NCBI GenBank assembly: GCA_015491735.1 | Contig: WFVH01000003.1 | Location: forward strand, 1-64,000 | Direction of reading: 5' to 3' | DNA length: 64,000 nt | Source of the DNA: Gammaproteobacteria bacterium | GTDB lineage: Bacteria; Pseudomonadota; Gammaproteobacteria; Thiohalospirales; Thiohalospiraceae | Part shown: positions 53,919 through 63,836 of the stretch, piece by piece | Layout of the letters: every line of letters starts with the position of its first letter | Position numbering within the stretch: position 1 is the stretch's first letter | Notes under the pieces: model-generated | The model's database searches: none | Seen by the model: only the letters and a program-made list of their open reading frames with translations | What the model was told of the DNA's origin: nothing | Program-made: the position numbers and the translations under genes

Positions 53919-55313
53919 ATGAGTAGTCAACCACAGATATGGGTTATCGATGATGACCGGTCAATCCGCTGGGTGCTGGAAAAAGCGCTCTGCAAGGCGG
54001 GTATCGGGGTCAGGAGTTTTGAGAGCGCGCGTGGAATATTGGAAGGGCTGGCAAAACAGCCGCCGCATGCCATTGTGTCGGATATCCGCATGCCGGGCAT
54101 CGATGGGCTGAAGCTGCTGGAGAATATCCGTCAGAACTATCCAGCCTTGCCAGTTATCATCATGACCGCCCATTCCGATCTGGAAAGCGCCGTCTCTGCC
54201 TATCAGGGGGGGGCCTTCGAGTATCTGCCCAAGCCCTTTGATGTGGATACTGCCGTTGAGCTGGTACAGCGGGCCATTGTCCATGCCGGCAATCAGGAAG
54301 AGCTGTCAGGGCATACGGATATGCCCGAGATTTTGGGGGAGGCGCCGGCCATGCAGGAGGTATTCCGCGCCATCGGCCGTCTGTCTCGCTCCAATATTAC
54401 CGTATTAATAAACGGGGAATCGGGTACCGGAAAAGAGCTTGTGGCGCGAGCGCTGCACCGGCACAGTCCGCGCCGTAACAAACCTTTTATTGCTCTGAAC
54501 ATGGCCGCCCTCCCCCGCGATCTGTTGGAATCCGAGCTGTTTGGCCATGAACGCGGTGCATTTACGGGTGCCCAAAGTCAGCGTCAAGGGCGCTTTGAAC
54601 AGGCGGATGAGGGCACTTTGTTTCTGGATGAAATTGGGGATATGCCTGCCGAACTGCAAACCCGGTTGTTGCGTGTTCTTGCCGACGGAGAGTTCTATCG
54701 GGTCGGTGGACATGCCCCAATCAAAGTCGATGTGCGGATTATCGCCGCTACCCATCAGAAACTGGAGGCTCTGGTGGCGGATGGGCGTTTCCGTGAGGAT
54801 CTGTTTCATCGTCTGAACGTTATTCGCATTCATATCCCCCCACTGCGCGAGCGGCGTGAAGATATTCCTTTGTTGATGAACCATTTTCTTCAAGCCGCTG
54901 CCGGTGAACTGGATATCAAGAGAAAACGGGCCAGCAGGGATGTTGTGAACTATTTGGCCAGCCTGAATTGGCCCGGCAATGTACGGCAGTTGGAAAATAT
55001 CTGTCGTTGGCTGACTGTCATGTCTCCCGGCCAGGTCATCACCATGGAGGATCTTCCTCCCGAGCTGAGAGCCGAGACAGAAAGCCCACCCACCAGCGAC
55101 GACTGGCAGGCCGGTTTGCGGCGCTGGACTGAACAACGCCTGGCGCAAGGAGAAACCGGGCTGCTGGATGTTGCTACTCCCCTCTTCGAAAAAGTCATGA
55201 TTGAAGCGGCCTTGGAACATACCGGAGATCGGCGCCAGGAAGCCGCAAAAATGTTGGGGTGGGGAAGAAATACGCTGACACGCAAGATCAAGGAGCTGGC
55301 TTTGGAGCGGTGA
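53919..55313 (+). CDS. glnG: NtrC (GlnG), nitrogen regulation sigma54 activator
   Basis: The 464-residue response regulator has a receiver domain (Asp55 in [10 protein letters not shown]), a sigma54 AAA+ domain with GESGTGKE and the sigma54-contacting loop GAFTGA, and a C-terminal Fis-type helix-turn-helix ([20 protein letters not shown]). It activates glnA and other nitrogen genes. The start codon lies in the right-hand target duplication of the MITE, and no strong ribosome site is left in front of it. Confidence 0.97.
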   Translation: MSSQPQIWVIDDDRSIRWVLEKALCKAGIGVRSFESARGILEGLAKQPPHAIVSDIRMPGIDGLKLLENIRQNYPALPVIIMTAHSDLESAVSAYQGGAFEYLPKPFDVDTAVELVQRAIVHAGNQEELSGHTDMPEILGEAPAMQEVFRAIGRLSRSNITVLINGESGTGKELVARALHRHSPRRNKPFIALNMAALPRDLLESELFGHERGAFTGAQSQRQGRFEQADEGTLFLDEIGDMPAELQTRLLRVLADGEFYRVGGHAPIKVDVRIIAATHQKLEALVADGRFREDLFHRLNVIRIHIPPLRERREDIPLLMNHFLQAAAGELDIKRKRASRDVVNYLASLNWPGNVRQLENICRWLTVMSPGQVITMEDLPPELRAETESPPTSDDWQAGLRRWTEQRLAQGETGLLDVATPLFEKVMIEAALEHTGDRRQEAAKMLGWGRNTLTRKIKELALER

Positions 55314-55392
55314 TGCGAACGGCTGTTTCTTCCGCCAGACGAAAACCGCTATTATTGGTTTGGTTTTACCAGATAACGTGAAGAGGTTCGAT

Positions 55393-56073
55393 ATGGATGC
55401 CGGAAAATTGCTTGATGGAATTTTGACCACGGGGAGAGTCTACCTGGAAAAAGGCAAAAGATTTGCTGAAGAGCAGATGGATTTGCCAAGGGAGGGCGCC
55501 GAGCGTGATGCCAAGATTGATGGGATGAAAAAAGGGGCTTTGGCGGCAGGCGGCCTGGCTCTTCTGCTGGGAACCCGGGGCGGGCGATGGTTGACGGGGA
55601 GCGCCCTGAAAGTGGGTGGTTTGGCCGCTTTGGGTGGAATTGCTTATCATGCCTATCAGAGCTGGAATACGACGGATCAGGATACACAGCCGGTTCACCG
55701 GCTTGCCGGCGCAGATGCCGAGGCCCGGAGTCTGTTGCTGTTGCGGGCAATGATTGCTGCAGCCAAAGCGGATGGTCATGTTGATGCACAAGAGCTGTCG
55801 CGGATTGAAGCCGGAATTGAAAAAATGGGTCTGGCAGATGCCGATGCCGAATTTCTCAAAAACGAAATCCGGCAGTCGCTGGATATCGACACACTGGTTG
55901 CGGCGGTAAAGGACAAAGAGGTGGCAGCCGAGGTCTACCTGGTTTCCCGCATTATGGTTGATGTGCAGAATAGTGCAGAGAAACTTTACCTGCAGGAACT
56001 TGCGCTGAAGCTGGGCCTCGAGCCTGGGGAGATCGACAGTCTGGAGTCCGGGCTTGAAAATGAAAAGGCCTGA
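55393..56073 (+). CDS. DUF533 (YebE-like) inner-membrane/TerB-like protein
   Basis: The 226-residue protein, read from MDAGKLLDGIL after AGAGG, has a glycine-rich amphipathic or membrane segment (about 50-90) and a C-terminal TerB-like helical domain (about 115-220; MIAAAKADGHVDAQEL). This is the DUF533/YebE family, of unknown role and often stress-induced. It lies between ntrC and cbbR without clear linkage to either. Confidence 0.88.
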   Translation: MDAGKLLDGILTTGRVYLEKGKRFAEEQMDLPREGAERDAKIDGMKKGALAAGGLALLLGTRGGRWLTGSALKVGGLAALGGIAYHAYQSWNTTDQDTQPVHRLAGADAEARSLLLLRAMIAAAKADGHVDAQELSRIEAGIEKMGLADADAEFLKNEIRQSLDIDTLVAAVKDKEVAAEVYLVSRIMVDVQNSAEKLYLQELALKLGLEPGEIDSLESGLENEKA

Positions 56074-56081
56074 GTCTCCGG

Positions 56082-57143
56082 TTACTTGTGCTCGGGTTGG
56101 TATTGCGTACCGTGTGTGTTTTTTGTCGCAGCGGCTGTTGCCGCCGGGGAAGTGGTTCGGGTAATTTGCGGTTTTACGGACTCCGAGGGTGATCGGCCCT
56201 CCTGAATCCGCTGCAAGATGCCCCTCCCCTGTTCCAGGAGAAAATCCAGAAAGGTCCGGGCTACTGTTGACAGTCTTTTTCCCTTCATGTGCACGGCATA
56301 CCAGCGGCGTTTCAGCGGGAACCCTTCCACATTCAATACGGCGATATGGTTCCCCGCCAGCTCCAGCCGCAGATCGTGACGTGACAAAACCGATATTCCC
56401 AGCCCCGCCATGACGGCCTGCTTGATAGCGTCACTGCTGCCCAGATCCATATAGGGTTGAACCTTGAGCGCCTGTTCGGCAAACAGGCTATCCACCGCCA
56501 AGCGGGTTCCCGAACCTGCTTCCCGCACCAGGAAGCGCTCTTCGCTCAGCCGCTTGAGAGAGATGGATTTGCATCGGGTAAGCGGATGGGAAGTGCTTGC
56601 TACCACCACCAGTTCGTTATCGATAAACGGGTAGGCTTCCACGGCAAAGTCGACGGGTACCCGTCCCATTATCAACAGGTCATCTTCGTTGGATCTCAAC
56701 CGTTCCAGTACCCGGGAGCGGTTGGTAACCTTCATTATGGGCTTTACTTCAGGGTGTTGCGTAATAAAAGCACCCAGCAGGTGGGGCATGAAGTATTTGG
56801 CGGTTGTAACCACCGCGACGCGAAGAGGTCCCTGGGTAACGCCTTCCAAAGAGGCTGCGGACTCCCCCAGCGATACCATGCTTCCGAGAACCTCTTGAGC
56901 CGCGGCGTACACATCGAGTCCCAGTGCGGTGGGCTGGATATGGCGGCCAACCTGCTCCAGCAGCGGATAACCCAATGTTCCACTGAGTTTTTTTATCTGC
57001 ATCGAGACGGTGGGCTGAGTGAGATGAAGCGCCTCTGCCGCACGCGTGTAACTGCTCAATCGAACAACCGCCTCAAAAATCTGCAGCTGGCGCAGAGTGA
57101 CATGACGAATAAGGCCATCGGGAGGTATTGGAGGCATAGACAA
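56082..57143 (-). CDS. cbbR: CbbR-type LysR regulator of CO2 fixation
   Basis: The 353-residue protein has an N-terminal helix-turn-helix (TLRQLQIFEAVVRLSSYTRA from about 16) and a LysR substrate-binding domain. Length above the usual 300-320 comes from a C-terminal tail rich in Thr, Ala and Pro. It is divergent from cbbL, the classic place of CbbR, which activates RuBisCO genes in response to metabolites such as NADPH or RuBP. The ligand is not readable here. Confidence 0.9.
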   Translation of the reverse strand: MSMPPIPPDGLIRHVTLRQLQIFEAVVRLSSYTRAAEALHLTQPTVSMQIKKLSGTLGYPLLEQVGRHIQPTALGLDVYAAAQEVLGSMVSLGESAASLEGVTQGPLRVAVVTTAKYFMPHLLGAFITQHPEVKPIMKVTNRSRVLERLRSNEDDLLIMGRVPVDFAVEAYPFIDNELVVVASTSHPLTRCKSISLKRLSEERFLVREAGSGTRLAVDSLFAEQALKVQPYMDLGSSDAIKQAVMAGLGISVLSRHDLRLELAGNHIAVLNVEGFPLKRRWYAVHMKGKRLSTVARTFLDFLLEQGRGILQRIQEGRSPSESVKPQITRTTSPAATAAATKNTHGTQYQPEHK

Positions 57144-57269
57144 CCTCTATGATAAAAATAGAAAAAATTGATTATTATTTATACAGCTATTTCGGCATAG
57201 TGTCCAGCACGCGGCCACTACCGCGCCATAGCTCAATTAATTTGGATCACGGATCACTGGAGACTACTT
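57144..57269. promoter_or_regulatory. Divergent cbbR-cbbL control region
   Basis: This 126-bp AT-rich spacer holds the operator expected for CbbR and both promoters. The stretch ATTGATTATTATTTATACAG has the T-N11-A and ATAA/TTAT features LysR regulators use, but I cannot fix the exact site. GGAG before the ATG at 57270 is the cbbL ribosome site. Confidence 0.5.
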
Positions 57270-58688
57270 ATGGGTAAGACATACGAAGCGGGCGTTAAAG
57301 ATTACCGCGAAACTTATTGGCAACCGGATTACGTTCCTCTTGATTCTGATATTTTGGCCTGTTTCAAAATTACGCCGCAGCCTGGCGTCGATCGGGAAGA
57401 AGCGGCTGCCGCTGTTACAGCCGAGTCTTCAACAGGCACCTGGACCACCGTCTGGACCGACCTGCTGACCGATATGGATTACTATCGTGGCCGTGCTTAC
57501 CGCATCGAAGATGTGCCAGGCGACGACACCTGTTTCTACGCATTTATTGCCTACCCCATTGATCTGTTTGAGGAAAGCTCCGTCGTAAACGTGTTGACCT
57601 CTCTGGTTGGCAACGTGTTTGGCTTCAAGGCCATCCGGGCCTTGCGGCTTGAAGATATCCGTTTCCCGCTCGCGTACATCAAGACCTGCAATGGTCCGCC
57701 ACATGGAATCCAGGTCGAACGCGACAAAATGAACAAATACGGGCGCCCGCTGCTGGGCTGCACCATCAAGCCCAAGCTGGGGTTATCGGCGAAGAACTAC
57801 GGCCGGGCAGTCTACGAGTGTCTGCGCGGTGGCCTGGATTTCACCAAAGACGATGAAAACGTCAATTCTCAGCCTTTCATGCGCTGGCGTGATCGGTTTC
57901 TGTTCGTTCAGGACGCCATCGAAACCGCCCAGGCAGAAACGGGAGAGCGCAAGGGTCACTATTTGAACGTGACGGCACCCTCGCCGGAAGAGATGTACGA
58001 GCGTGCAGAATTTGCCAAGGAACTTGGCACCCCCATCATCATGCATGATTTCCTGACCGGGGGTTTTTGCGCGAACACGGGTCTGGCCCGCTGGTGCCAC
58101 AAGAATGGCGTGCTGCTGCACATCCACCGGGCGATGCATGCTGTCGTTGACCGCAACCCTCACCACGGCATTCATTTCCGGGTTTTGTGCAAGACCTTGC
58201 GCCTTTCCGGCGGTGATCACCTCCACTCCGGCACCGTGGTCGGCAAGCTCGAAGGCGATCGTGCGGCAACGCTGGGCTGGGTTGATCTGATGCGGGAGTC
58301 ATTTATCCCCGAGGATCGTAGCCGCGGTATCTTCTTCGATCAGGACTGGGGTTCCATGCCGGGTGTGATGCCCGTTGCTTCCGGCGGCATCCATGTTTGG
58401 CATATGCCGTCACTGGTTTCCATCTTTGGCGACGACTCCGTACTGCAGTTTGGCGGGGGCACCCTGGGCCACCCATGGGGCAACGCTGCCGGTGCAGCCG
58501 CTAACCGGATAGCCCTGGAAGCGTGCGTGGATGCCCGAAATCGCGGTGTTGATGTCGAGCGCGAAGGAAAAGCAATCCTTACTCAGGCAGCGACTTACAG
58601 CCCCGAGCTGAAGATCGCTTTGGAAACCTGGAAGGAAATCAAATTCGAGTTCGATACGGTCGATAAGCTCGATAACGTTAACCGCTAG
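57270..58688 (+). CDS. cbbL: CbbL, form I (IA) RuBisCO large subunit
   Basis: The 472-residue protein is a form I large subunit. Active-site residues are Lys167 in TIKPKLGLS and the carbamylated Lys193 in [10 protein letters not shown]. Loop 6 reads [12 protein letters not shown]. Sequence style and the csoS context point to form IAc, packed in alpha-carboxysomes. It fixes CO2 onto RuBP with CbbS. It heads the operon cbbL-cbbS-csoS2-csoSCA-csoS4A. Confidence 0.98.
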   Translation: MGKTYEAGVKDYRETYWQPDYVPLDSDILACFKITPQPGVDREEAAAAVTAESSTGTWTTVWTDLLTDMDYYRGRAYRIEDVPGDDTCFYAFIAYPIDLFEESSVVNVLTSLVGNVFGFKAIRALRLEDIRFPLAYIKTCNGPPHGIQVERDKMNKYGRPLLGCTIKPKLGLSAKNYGRAVYECLRGGLDFTKDDENVNSQPFMRWRDRFLFVQDAIETAQAETGERKGHYLNVTAPSPEEMYERAEFAKELGTPIIMHDFLTGGFCANTGLARWCHKNGVLLHIHRAMHAVVDRNPHHGIHFRVLCKTLRLSGGDHLHSGTVVGKLEGDRAATLGWVDLMRESFIPEDRSRGIFFDQDWGSMPGVMPVASGGIHVWHMPSLVSIFGDDSVLQFGGGTLGHPWGNAAGAAANRIALEACVDARNRGVDVEREGKAILTQAATYSPELKIALETWKEIKFEFDTVDKLDNVNR

Positions 58689-58714
58689 TCAATTAAGTTC
58701 AGGAGTGATTGAAA

Positions 58715-59053
58715 ATGGCAGAGATACAAGATTACAAGTCGAGCCCAAAGTTTGAGACCTTTTCGTATCTGCCCGAAATGACGGCAGATCAGACCCGTGC
58801 CCATATCGCCTATCTCATTCAGCAGGGGTGGAACCCGTCGATAGAACATGTGGAGCCGAATCGCGCTTTCAACTATTACTGGTACATGTGGAAGCTGCCG
58901 ATGTTTGGCGAGCAATCTGTGGATCGGGTAATGGCGGAACTGGAGGCTTGCCACAGGGAATATCCCACCCATCATGTCCGTTTGATTGGTTATGACAACT
59001 ACTCACAAAGTCAGGGCATGTCGTTTGTTGTTTACCGCGGACGTCAGGTATGA
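58715..59053 (+). CDS. cbbS: CbbS, RuBisCO small subunit
   Basis: The 112-residue small subunit is read from [20 protein letters not shown], with AGGAG at 58701-58705. [15 protein letters not shown] and the [16 protein letters not shown] segment are family features. It caps the L8S8 complex and, with CbbL, forms the groove that binds CsoS2 N-repeats. A hairpin follows before csoS2. Confidence 0.98.
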   Translation: MAEIQDYKSSPKFETFSYLPEMTADQTRAHIAYLIQQGWNPSIEHVEPNRAFNYYWYMWKLPMFGEQSVDRVMAELEACHREYPTHHVRLIGYDNYSQSQGMSFVVYRGRQV

Positions 59054-59063
59054 GGTAAGGGGG

Positions 59064-59091
59064 TCTTTGTCCTCCTGCGGGGGGATAAAGA
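59064..59091 (+). promoter_or_regulatory. Stem-loop between cbbS and csoS2
   Basis: TCTTTGTCCTCC (59064-59075) can pair with GGGGGATAAAGA (59080-59091): 12 pairs including two G-T wobbles and a four-base loop. No T-run follows, so it may stabilise the upstream RuBisCO message or partly end transcription. Either would give more RuBisCO than shell protein from one operon. Confidence 0.65.
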
Positions 59092-59136
59092 TATCCCGGC
59101 ATGTTCAAAAGGCCTTTTTGATTGAAGGAATTCAGC

Positions 59137-62118
59137 ATGGCAGATCAAATAGATACACCAGCGCAATCAGGGCGTGAGCTGGCGCGTGCAAGGCGGCGCG
59201 CAATGTCTCGCACTGGTGCTGCCAATATCAAGGCTGGTAGCAGCGCTTCCAGGGCGCCGGGCAAGGTGGCCGTTAGCCGTGAAAGCGACTTGTCTGCTGC
59301 CCGGCAAGCGGCAGCGCCCGCAGCGGCGGAAACATCGGGCAAACCGCTTACCGGCAGGGCTTTTTCCATCTACCGGCGGGCGATGTTGGCCAAAGGCGGG
59401 AAGAGCGCCTTGAGAGCTGCGGTTCCGGCCCAGGCGCCCGCCGCCGCTACCACCGGCTCAAACGCCGATGCGCGGCAGCCGGAGGCGTGCTGTGACGCCT
59501 GTGCGAAGGGCAAGCCCTGTACTGGCGGCAGAGAGGAAGGTGTCACCGAGAGCGCTGCAAGCAGTGAAACACTGGACAGCCTGTGTGAAATCGTCGAGAG
59601 CACTCCGCAAGAGACTGGCAGCGTTCCCTCGACTGTTCGGGATTTTTGCCGGCAGCGGCGCAGTATTCTTTCAACAAAAGGCAAGCAGGGGATGCCTGCC
59701 GGGGCCGGGAGGCCAACAAGGCCAACACGTCAGCGGCGCAGATCGACGCAGCAGCGTGACGTGGCTCTGGAGAGGAGCGTTGACAATGAGGCGAGCAGGA
59801 CGGTGATCGAGGATCCTTCAACTGCCAAGGTGGTGGACGGGGTGTGCGAGATAATCGAGAGCAATCCGCGCGAGGCGGCCAGGGCGTCCTCGAGCGTCCG
59901 GGATTTTTGCCGGCAGCGGCGCAGCATGCTTTCCAGGAAAGGCAAGCTCGGCTTGTCCGGGAGGGCCGGGAGTCAGGCGCGCAAATCGGTGTTGCAAAGC
60001 GCGGCTGCCTCTTCGTTGACCGGCAAGGCGTTGGCCAGGCTGCATCGGGAGGCGCGTTGTCAATTTGGCCGGGGCGATGCTCCGTCATGCCGGCCGACTG
60101 GCAGAGTGCGCCCCGGTTCCCGGACTGCACCCGCCAAGGTGGAGATGGGGACGACACTGTCCGGTCAAACTGTCACCGGGACGCAGGTGGAGCAAACGGA
60201 AAAGGTTACCGGCGCGGAGTCCGGTGTGTGCCGATCGGTAACAGGCACGGAGTACCTCGGCGCTGAACAGTTTGAAAAATTCTGCCCTGGCACACCGTCG
60301 CCGGCTGCTGCCAAGGTGGCCGTTAGCGAAACAAGTCACGGCCAGCAGGTAACCGGCACCAATCCAGCCGGCAGCAGCAAGGTCACCGGCGATGAAGCAG
60401 GACACTGTAAATCGATTACCGGAAGCGAATATCTTGGTGTCGAGTATTTCGACTCTTTTTGCGGCTCAAGGGGAGTCAATGCGACCCCGGAAAAAGTCGC
60501 TACCGGCCATAGCGGAAAAAATCTGCGTATTACCGGTGTTGACGAGGCGCGTGATAGCCTGGTTACCGGCTCGGACTATGGCGCAGGGTTGAGTATTACC
60601 GGTACAGAGTATACGAGTACGATATCGGCGAAAACGCCAGCCGAGCCACCCGCCAAAGTGCTGGTAAGCCATACGGTTGCCGGCACCCCGGTTTCGGGGG
60701 GGGATGCGCCTCGCAAGGTAACCATCACGGGAGACGAGCAGGATCTCTGTCGGCGTGTTACCGGCACCGAATATATTTCCAGTGAGCGCTTTCAAACGGT
60801 CTGCGGCACAGTGCCTGAAGGCGCTGTGCCCAAGGTCGGGGTTGATGTCAGCCGGGGCGGCATGAATATTACCGGAAATCTGGTCAATCGCAGCGAGAAG
60901 GTAACCGGGAATGAGCCGGGCGCTTGTCAGCGGGTGACGGGGAGTCAATATGGAGATGCTGCGCGAGATGGATTGTGCGGCCAGCGCTCTGACAAGGTTC
61001 AGGAGATGCACACCTCCCGGGGGCGGCTGCTGACGGGTACGGAGGCGACCCCCTCCCCAAAATCCACAGGTGATGTCCAGGGCAGGTGCGCGGACGTCAC
61101 CGGTACGGAGTATGTCAGCCGGGAGCAATTTGAACAATCTTGCCCCCAGGTGCCCTCGCCGGGTACGAGCAGGGCTGACGCAACAAGCCGCACCTGGAAT
61201 GACCAGATAGTGAGTGGTACTCAGACCGGGCACTCAGACAAGATAACCGGCGATGAAAGAGGTCTTTGCAGAACAGTGACCGGTAGCAGTTATGAAGGGC
61301 GGGAGCAGGTAAGCGAGTTTTGCCCGGCTCCCGCGGTGAGGGAGGCCGAGCAACGGTTGCGCCATCAGGAAGGGGCTTCGGCCAAGCCGGTTTCCGGTAT
61401 GACCCCGGCCGTGGATGAGCGTATGGCCGGTGGTTTTCAGCGCGGTGTATGCCAAAATCTTACCGGGACGCCCTATCAGGGGGCCGGGGAGAGAGCTTTG
61501 TGCGACGCCCCTTCCGTGGAAAGGCGGCCTGCCAGGGGAGTGCACCCTATCGCTCGTCCGCCGGCCGATCAGGCATTGCTCCGCTCCGCCGAGGCTCCTG
61601 ACAGCATGGAGGCGCCGTCCCGCAAAGGGGGGTTCTCTGTCGTTTCGCCAGCAAGAGCCGCGTGGCGGCAACGGGAGAGCAACCCTGTCCACGCCAGCGT
61701 ATATGCGCGCGGGAGTTCTATTACCGGCGTCGTAAACAAGGCGGAAGGTGTTATCTCCGGTACGCCGGAGTTCCGCCATCTCCGCGAGATGGGAGTGCCT
61801 GCCGGCCCGGCCCCGGTGGCTGCGCAGGCGGATGAGGCTGTCCCCCGGGGGAGAATTACCGGAGAAGGCCGTGAAACCGGCGCACCGATAACGGGTGATG
61901 ACTGGTCCCGGAGCGGCTTGGTTACCGGAACAGAGGGGATGTTTTCTGCAAAACGTAACCAGACACAGCAAGGCAGACCGGTGGAGCGAAGGGATGTTGG
62001 CGCACATGCACTGAAAGATCGGGAGCGGCCAGAAAAGAAGATATCCAGGGTGACGGGCAGCAGCGGAGGCACCAGCAGCGAGGCGGTTGTTACGTTGTCG
62101 GGAGGCGCGAGCGGTTGA
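59137..62118 (+). CDS. csoS2: CsoS2, alpha-carboxysome assembly scaffold
   Basis: The 993-residue disordered protein has the CsoS2 build. The N-region has about five basic repeats (ELARARRRAMSRTG; VRDFCRQRRSIL; VRDFCRQRRSML) that bind RuBisCO. The middle region has about seven or eight repeats with VTGTEYLG-type and paired-Cys motifs that face the shell. A C-terminal anchor with ITGxxxE motifs ends it. One middle repeat (about 445-485) lacks the Cys. Eight Gs at 60696-60703 form a possible slippage site for a short CsoS2A form. Confidence 0.97.
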   Translation: MADQIDTPAQSGRELARARRRAMSRTGAANIKAGSSASRAPGKVAVSRESDLSAARQAAAPAAAETSGKPLTGRAFSIYRRAMLAKGGKSALRAAVPAQAPAAATTGSNADARQPEACCDACAKGKPCTGGREEGVTESAASSETLDSLCEIVESTPQETGSVPSTVRDFCRQRRSILSTKGKQGMPAGAGRPTRPTRQRRRSTQQRDVALERSVDNEASRTVIEDPSTAKVVDGVCEIIESNPREAARASSSVRDFCRQRRSMLSRKGKLGLSGRAGSQARKSVLQSAAASSLTGKALARLHREARCQFGRGDAPSCRPTGRVRPGSRTAPAKVEMGTTLSGQTVTGTQVEQTEKVTGAESGVCRSVTGTEYLGAEQFEKFCPGTPSPAAAKVAVSETSHGQQVTGTNPAGSSKVTGDEAGHCKSITGSEYLGVEYFDSFCGSRGVNATPEKVATGHSGKNLRITGVDEARDSLVTGSDYGAGLSITGTEYTSTISAKTPAEPPAKVLVSHTVAGTPVSGGDAPRKVTITGDEQDLCRRVTGTEYISSERFQTVCGTVPEGAVPKVGVDVSRGGMNITGNLVNRSEKVTGNEPGACQRVTGSQYGDAARDGLCGQRSDKVQEMHTSRGRLLTGTEATPSPKSTGDVQGRCADVTGTEYVSREQFEQSCPQVPSPGTSRADATSRTWNDQIVSGTQTGHSDKITGDERGLCRTVTGSSYEGREQVSEFCPAPAVREAEQRLRHQEGASAKPVSGMTPAVDERMAGGFQRGVCQNLTGTPYQGAGERALCDAPSVERRPARGVHPIARPPADQALLRSAEAPDSMEAPSRKGGFSVVSPARAAWRQRESNPVHASVYARGSSITGVVNKAEGVISGTPEFRHLREMGVPAGPAPVAAQADEAVPRGRITGEGRETGAPITGDDWSRSGLVTGTEGMFSAKRNQTQQGRPVERRDVGAHALKDRERPEKKISRVTGSSGGTSSEAVVTLSGGASG
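60696..60703 (+). promoter_or_regulatory. Candidate -1 frameshift site in csoS2
   Basis: A run of eight Gs is read TCG GGG GGG GAT. A -1 slip on GGG GGG adds 27 codons and stops at TGA 60783-60785, giving a product of about 549 residues that ends in the middle region. CsoS2 of Halothiobacillus is known to be made in two lengths by programmed -1 frameshifting. GGTAAC and GTTACC downstream (60717 and about 60758) could form a stimulating stem. Confidence 0.5.
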
Positions 62119-62225
62119 GGTTGCCGCCTGTTTTTCCGAGCGGGTTCCTTGTTGAGCCAGGAGTAACGGATCAAGGAAGAGCCAAGAGAGACAGGCATAA
62201 CCAGACGATGGCTGAGGTTGAGTAG

Positions 62226-63836
62226 ATGAATACGAGAAATACCTACAGGAGAAAAGTTGCCAATGACTTGAGTCATCATCGGCAAGCACCTGTCGGTATG
62301 GCGCAGCCAGGTGTGGGTCGTATCATGGCAGAAGGTTCTCCTCTTGCCCGCGCCGCCAGGCATGATGCCGCGGGAGTGCGCAACGAAGCATCAGCCCCTC
62401 ATCCAGCCTGCACCACGCTGCCCTTGCGGCCGTGCCGCCATCCGCTGGCTGATCGGCGCGCAAATGCGGAACTGGCGCGGTTTGAGGAGAACATAAAAGG
62501 GCGTTTTGAGGCGATTGTGCCCGTACTCAGAAAGCTGGCGAACCTTCAGCATGAAGAAGATTTCGTTGCTCGGGCACAGGCGTATGCCAGAAAGAGTCTG
62601 GGGTACGAACTGCCGCAAACGTTGCTTGAGAATGCGTGGCTGCGAGGACTGGATATGCAGACGGCATACGCGCATTGCGTTTTCGGTGCGTTACGGGCCT
62701 CGATTGAGCAGTGCACGGAAGGCCTTCGCGCTCAGGAAGAAGAGGCGATTGATACGAAAAACTTTATCCTGGATTGCGGTTTTCATTGTGTAGACATTAC
62801 CTCCTGCTCCGATGGCCGCCTGAAGGGTTTGTCCAAATACATCTTGCGGTTGCCGCTGACAGCCTTGACGGCCCGTAATGCGTATGCCGGTGGGCTTTTC
62901 AATGTAGAAGCCAATGTTCGGCGCTGGGAGAGTGTCGAGCTATCCCGTTTCCGCAGTGGTGAGCCGGTTACCGCAGACGCGGGAACACACTATTTGAAGG
63001 TGGTTGTCTATCATCACAGCAGTTCCGACCCGTCTCATCAGGGCTGTGCTGCCCATGGGAGCAACGATCGGGTGGCAGCAGAGGCAGGGCTGGCACGTTT
63101 GCACGAGTTTCGCGAAGCGATAGAAAACAGTTTTTGCTGCGGCGCATCAATCGATATATTGCTGATCGGGGTGGATACCGATACGGATGCCATTCGGATT
63201 CATGTGCCTGATGGCAACGGCGATCTCAACGTTTTTCGCTATATCGACAATGCAAAGATATATCAGGATACCTTGAATCTGGGTGCGGATGAAGCGCGCA
63301 TTGGTGTTTATGAAGCCGTACGCAAAATCAGTGATACGGCGGGCGGTTGGTCAGCGGGCGCTGGGCAGCCTCACGAGGGCATGCGCCGGCTTATCGTTAA
63401 TTTGCTGATCAATAATTTGTCGCAGATAGAGTATGTTAGCGATATGTATGGGGGTCGTTATCCAGACATTGGCCATGCGGAGCGCTATATCAGCGTAGGT
63501 GACGGTTTTCGTGAGGTGCAGGTACGGAATCTAGCCTATTATGCGCATTTGCATACGGTGGAGGAAGGTGCAGCAGATCTCGATATCGGCATCAAAATAT
63601 TTACGGGACTCAATGTCACCAAGGGTCTGCCGGTGCCGGTTGCCATTCATTATCGTTATGATTCCAAGGTGCCCGGTTCCAGGCAGCGCATGCTTGAAAA
63701 ATGTCGGCGGGTGAAAGCAGCGATAGAAAATCGTTATGCCGATCTGGTTGGGCAAAAGCTGCTGATTTGCCAGATGAGTTTGCAGGATCGGGTGCTGGGT
63801 AGCGAAATTGAGATTGTCAACGAGGATTCAGCATGA
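62226..63836 (+). CDS. csoSCA: CsoSCA (CsoS3), carboxysomal beta-type carbonic anhydrase
   Basis: The 536-residue protein has an N-terminal disordered RuBisCO-binding tail (about 1-80), a helical domain, the catalytic domain and a C-terminal pseudo-repeat. Zinc and catalytic residues are CSDGR (Cys194, Asp196, Arg198), His263 or His264 and Cys274 in SHQGC. It turns bicarbonate into CO2 inside the shell. Its stop overlaps the csoS4A start (ATGA). Confidence 0.97.
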   Translation: MNTRNTYRRKVANDLSHHRQAPVGMAQPGVGRIMAEGSPLARAARHDAAGVRNEASAPHPACTTLPLRPCRHPLADRRANAELARFEENIKGRFEAIVPVLRKLANLQHEEDFVARAQAYARKSLGYELPQTLLENAWLRGLDMQTAYAHCVFGALRASIEQCTEGLRAQEEEAIDTKNFILDCGFHCVDITSCSDGRLKGLSKYILRLPLTALTARNAYAGGLFNVEANVRRWESVELSRFRSGEPVTADAGTHYLKVVVYHHSSSDPSHQGCAAHGSNDRVAAEAGLARLHEFREAIENSFCCGASIDILLIGVDTDTDAIRIHVPDGNGDLNVFRYIDNAKIYQDTLNLGADEARIGVYEAVRKISDTAGGWSAGAGQPHEGMRRLIVNLLINNLSQIEYVSDMYGGRYPDIGHAERYISVGDGFREVQVRNLAYYAHLHTVEEGAADLDIGIKIFTGLNVTKGLPVPVAIHYRYDSKVPGSRQRMLEKCRRVKAAIENRYADLVGQKLLICQMSLQDRVLGSEIEIVNEDSA

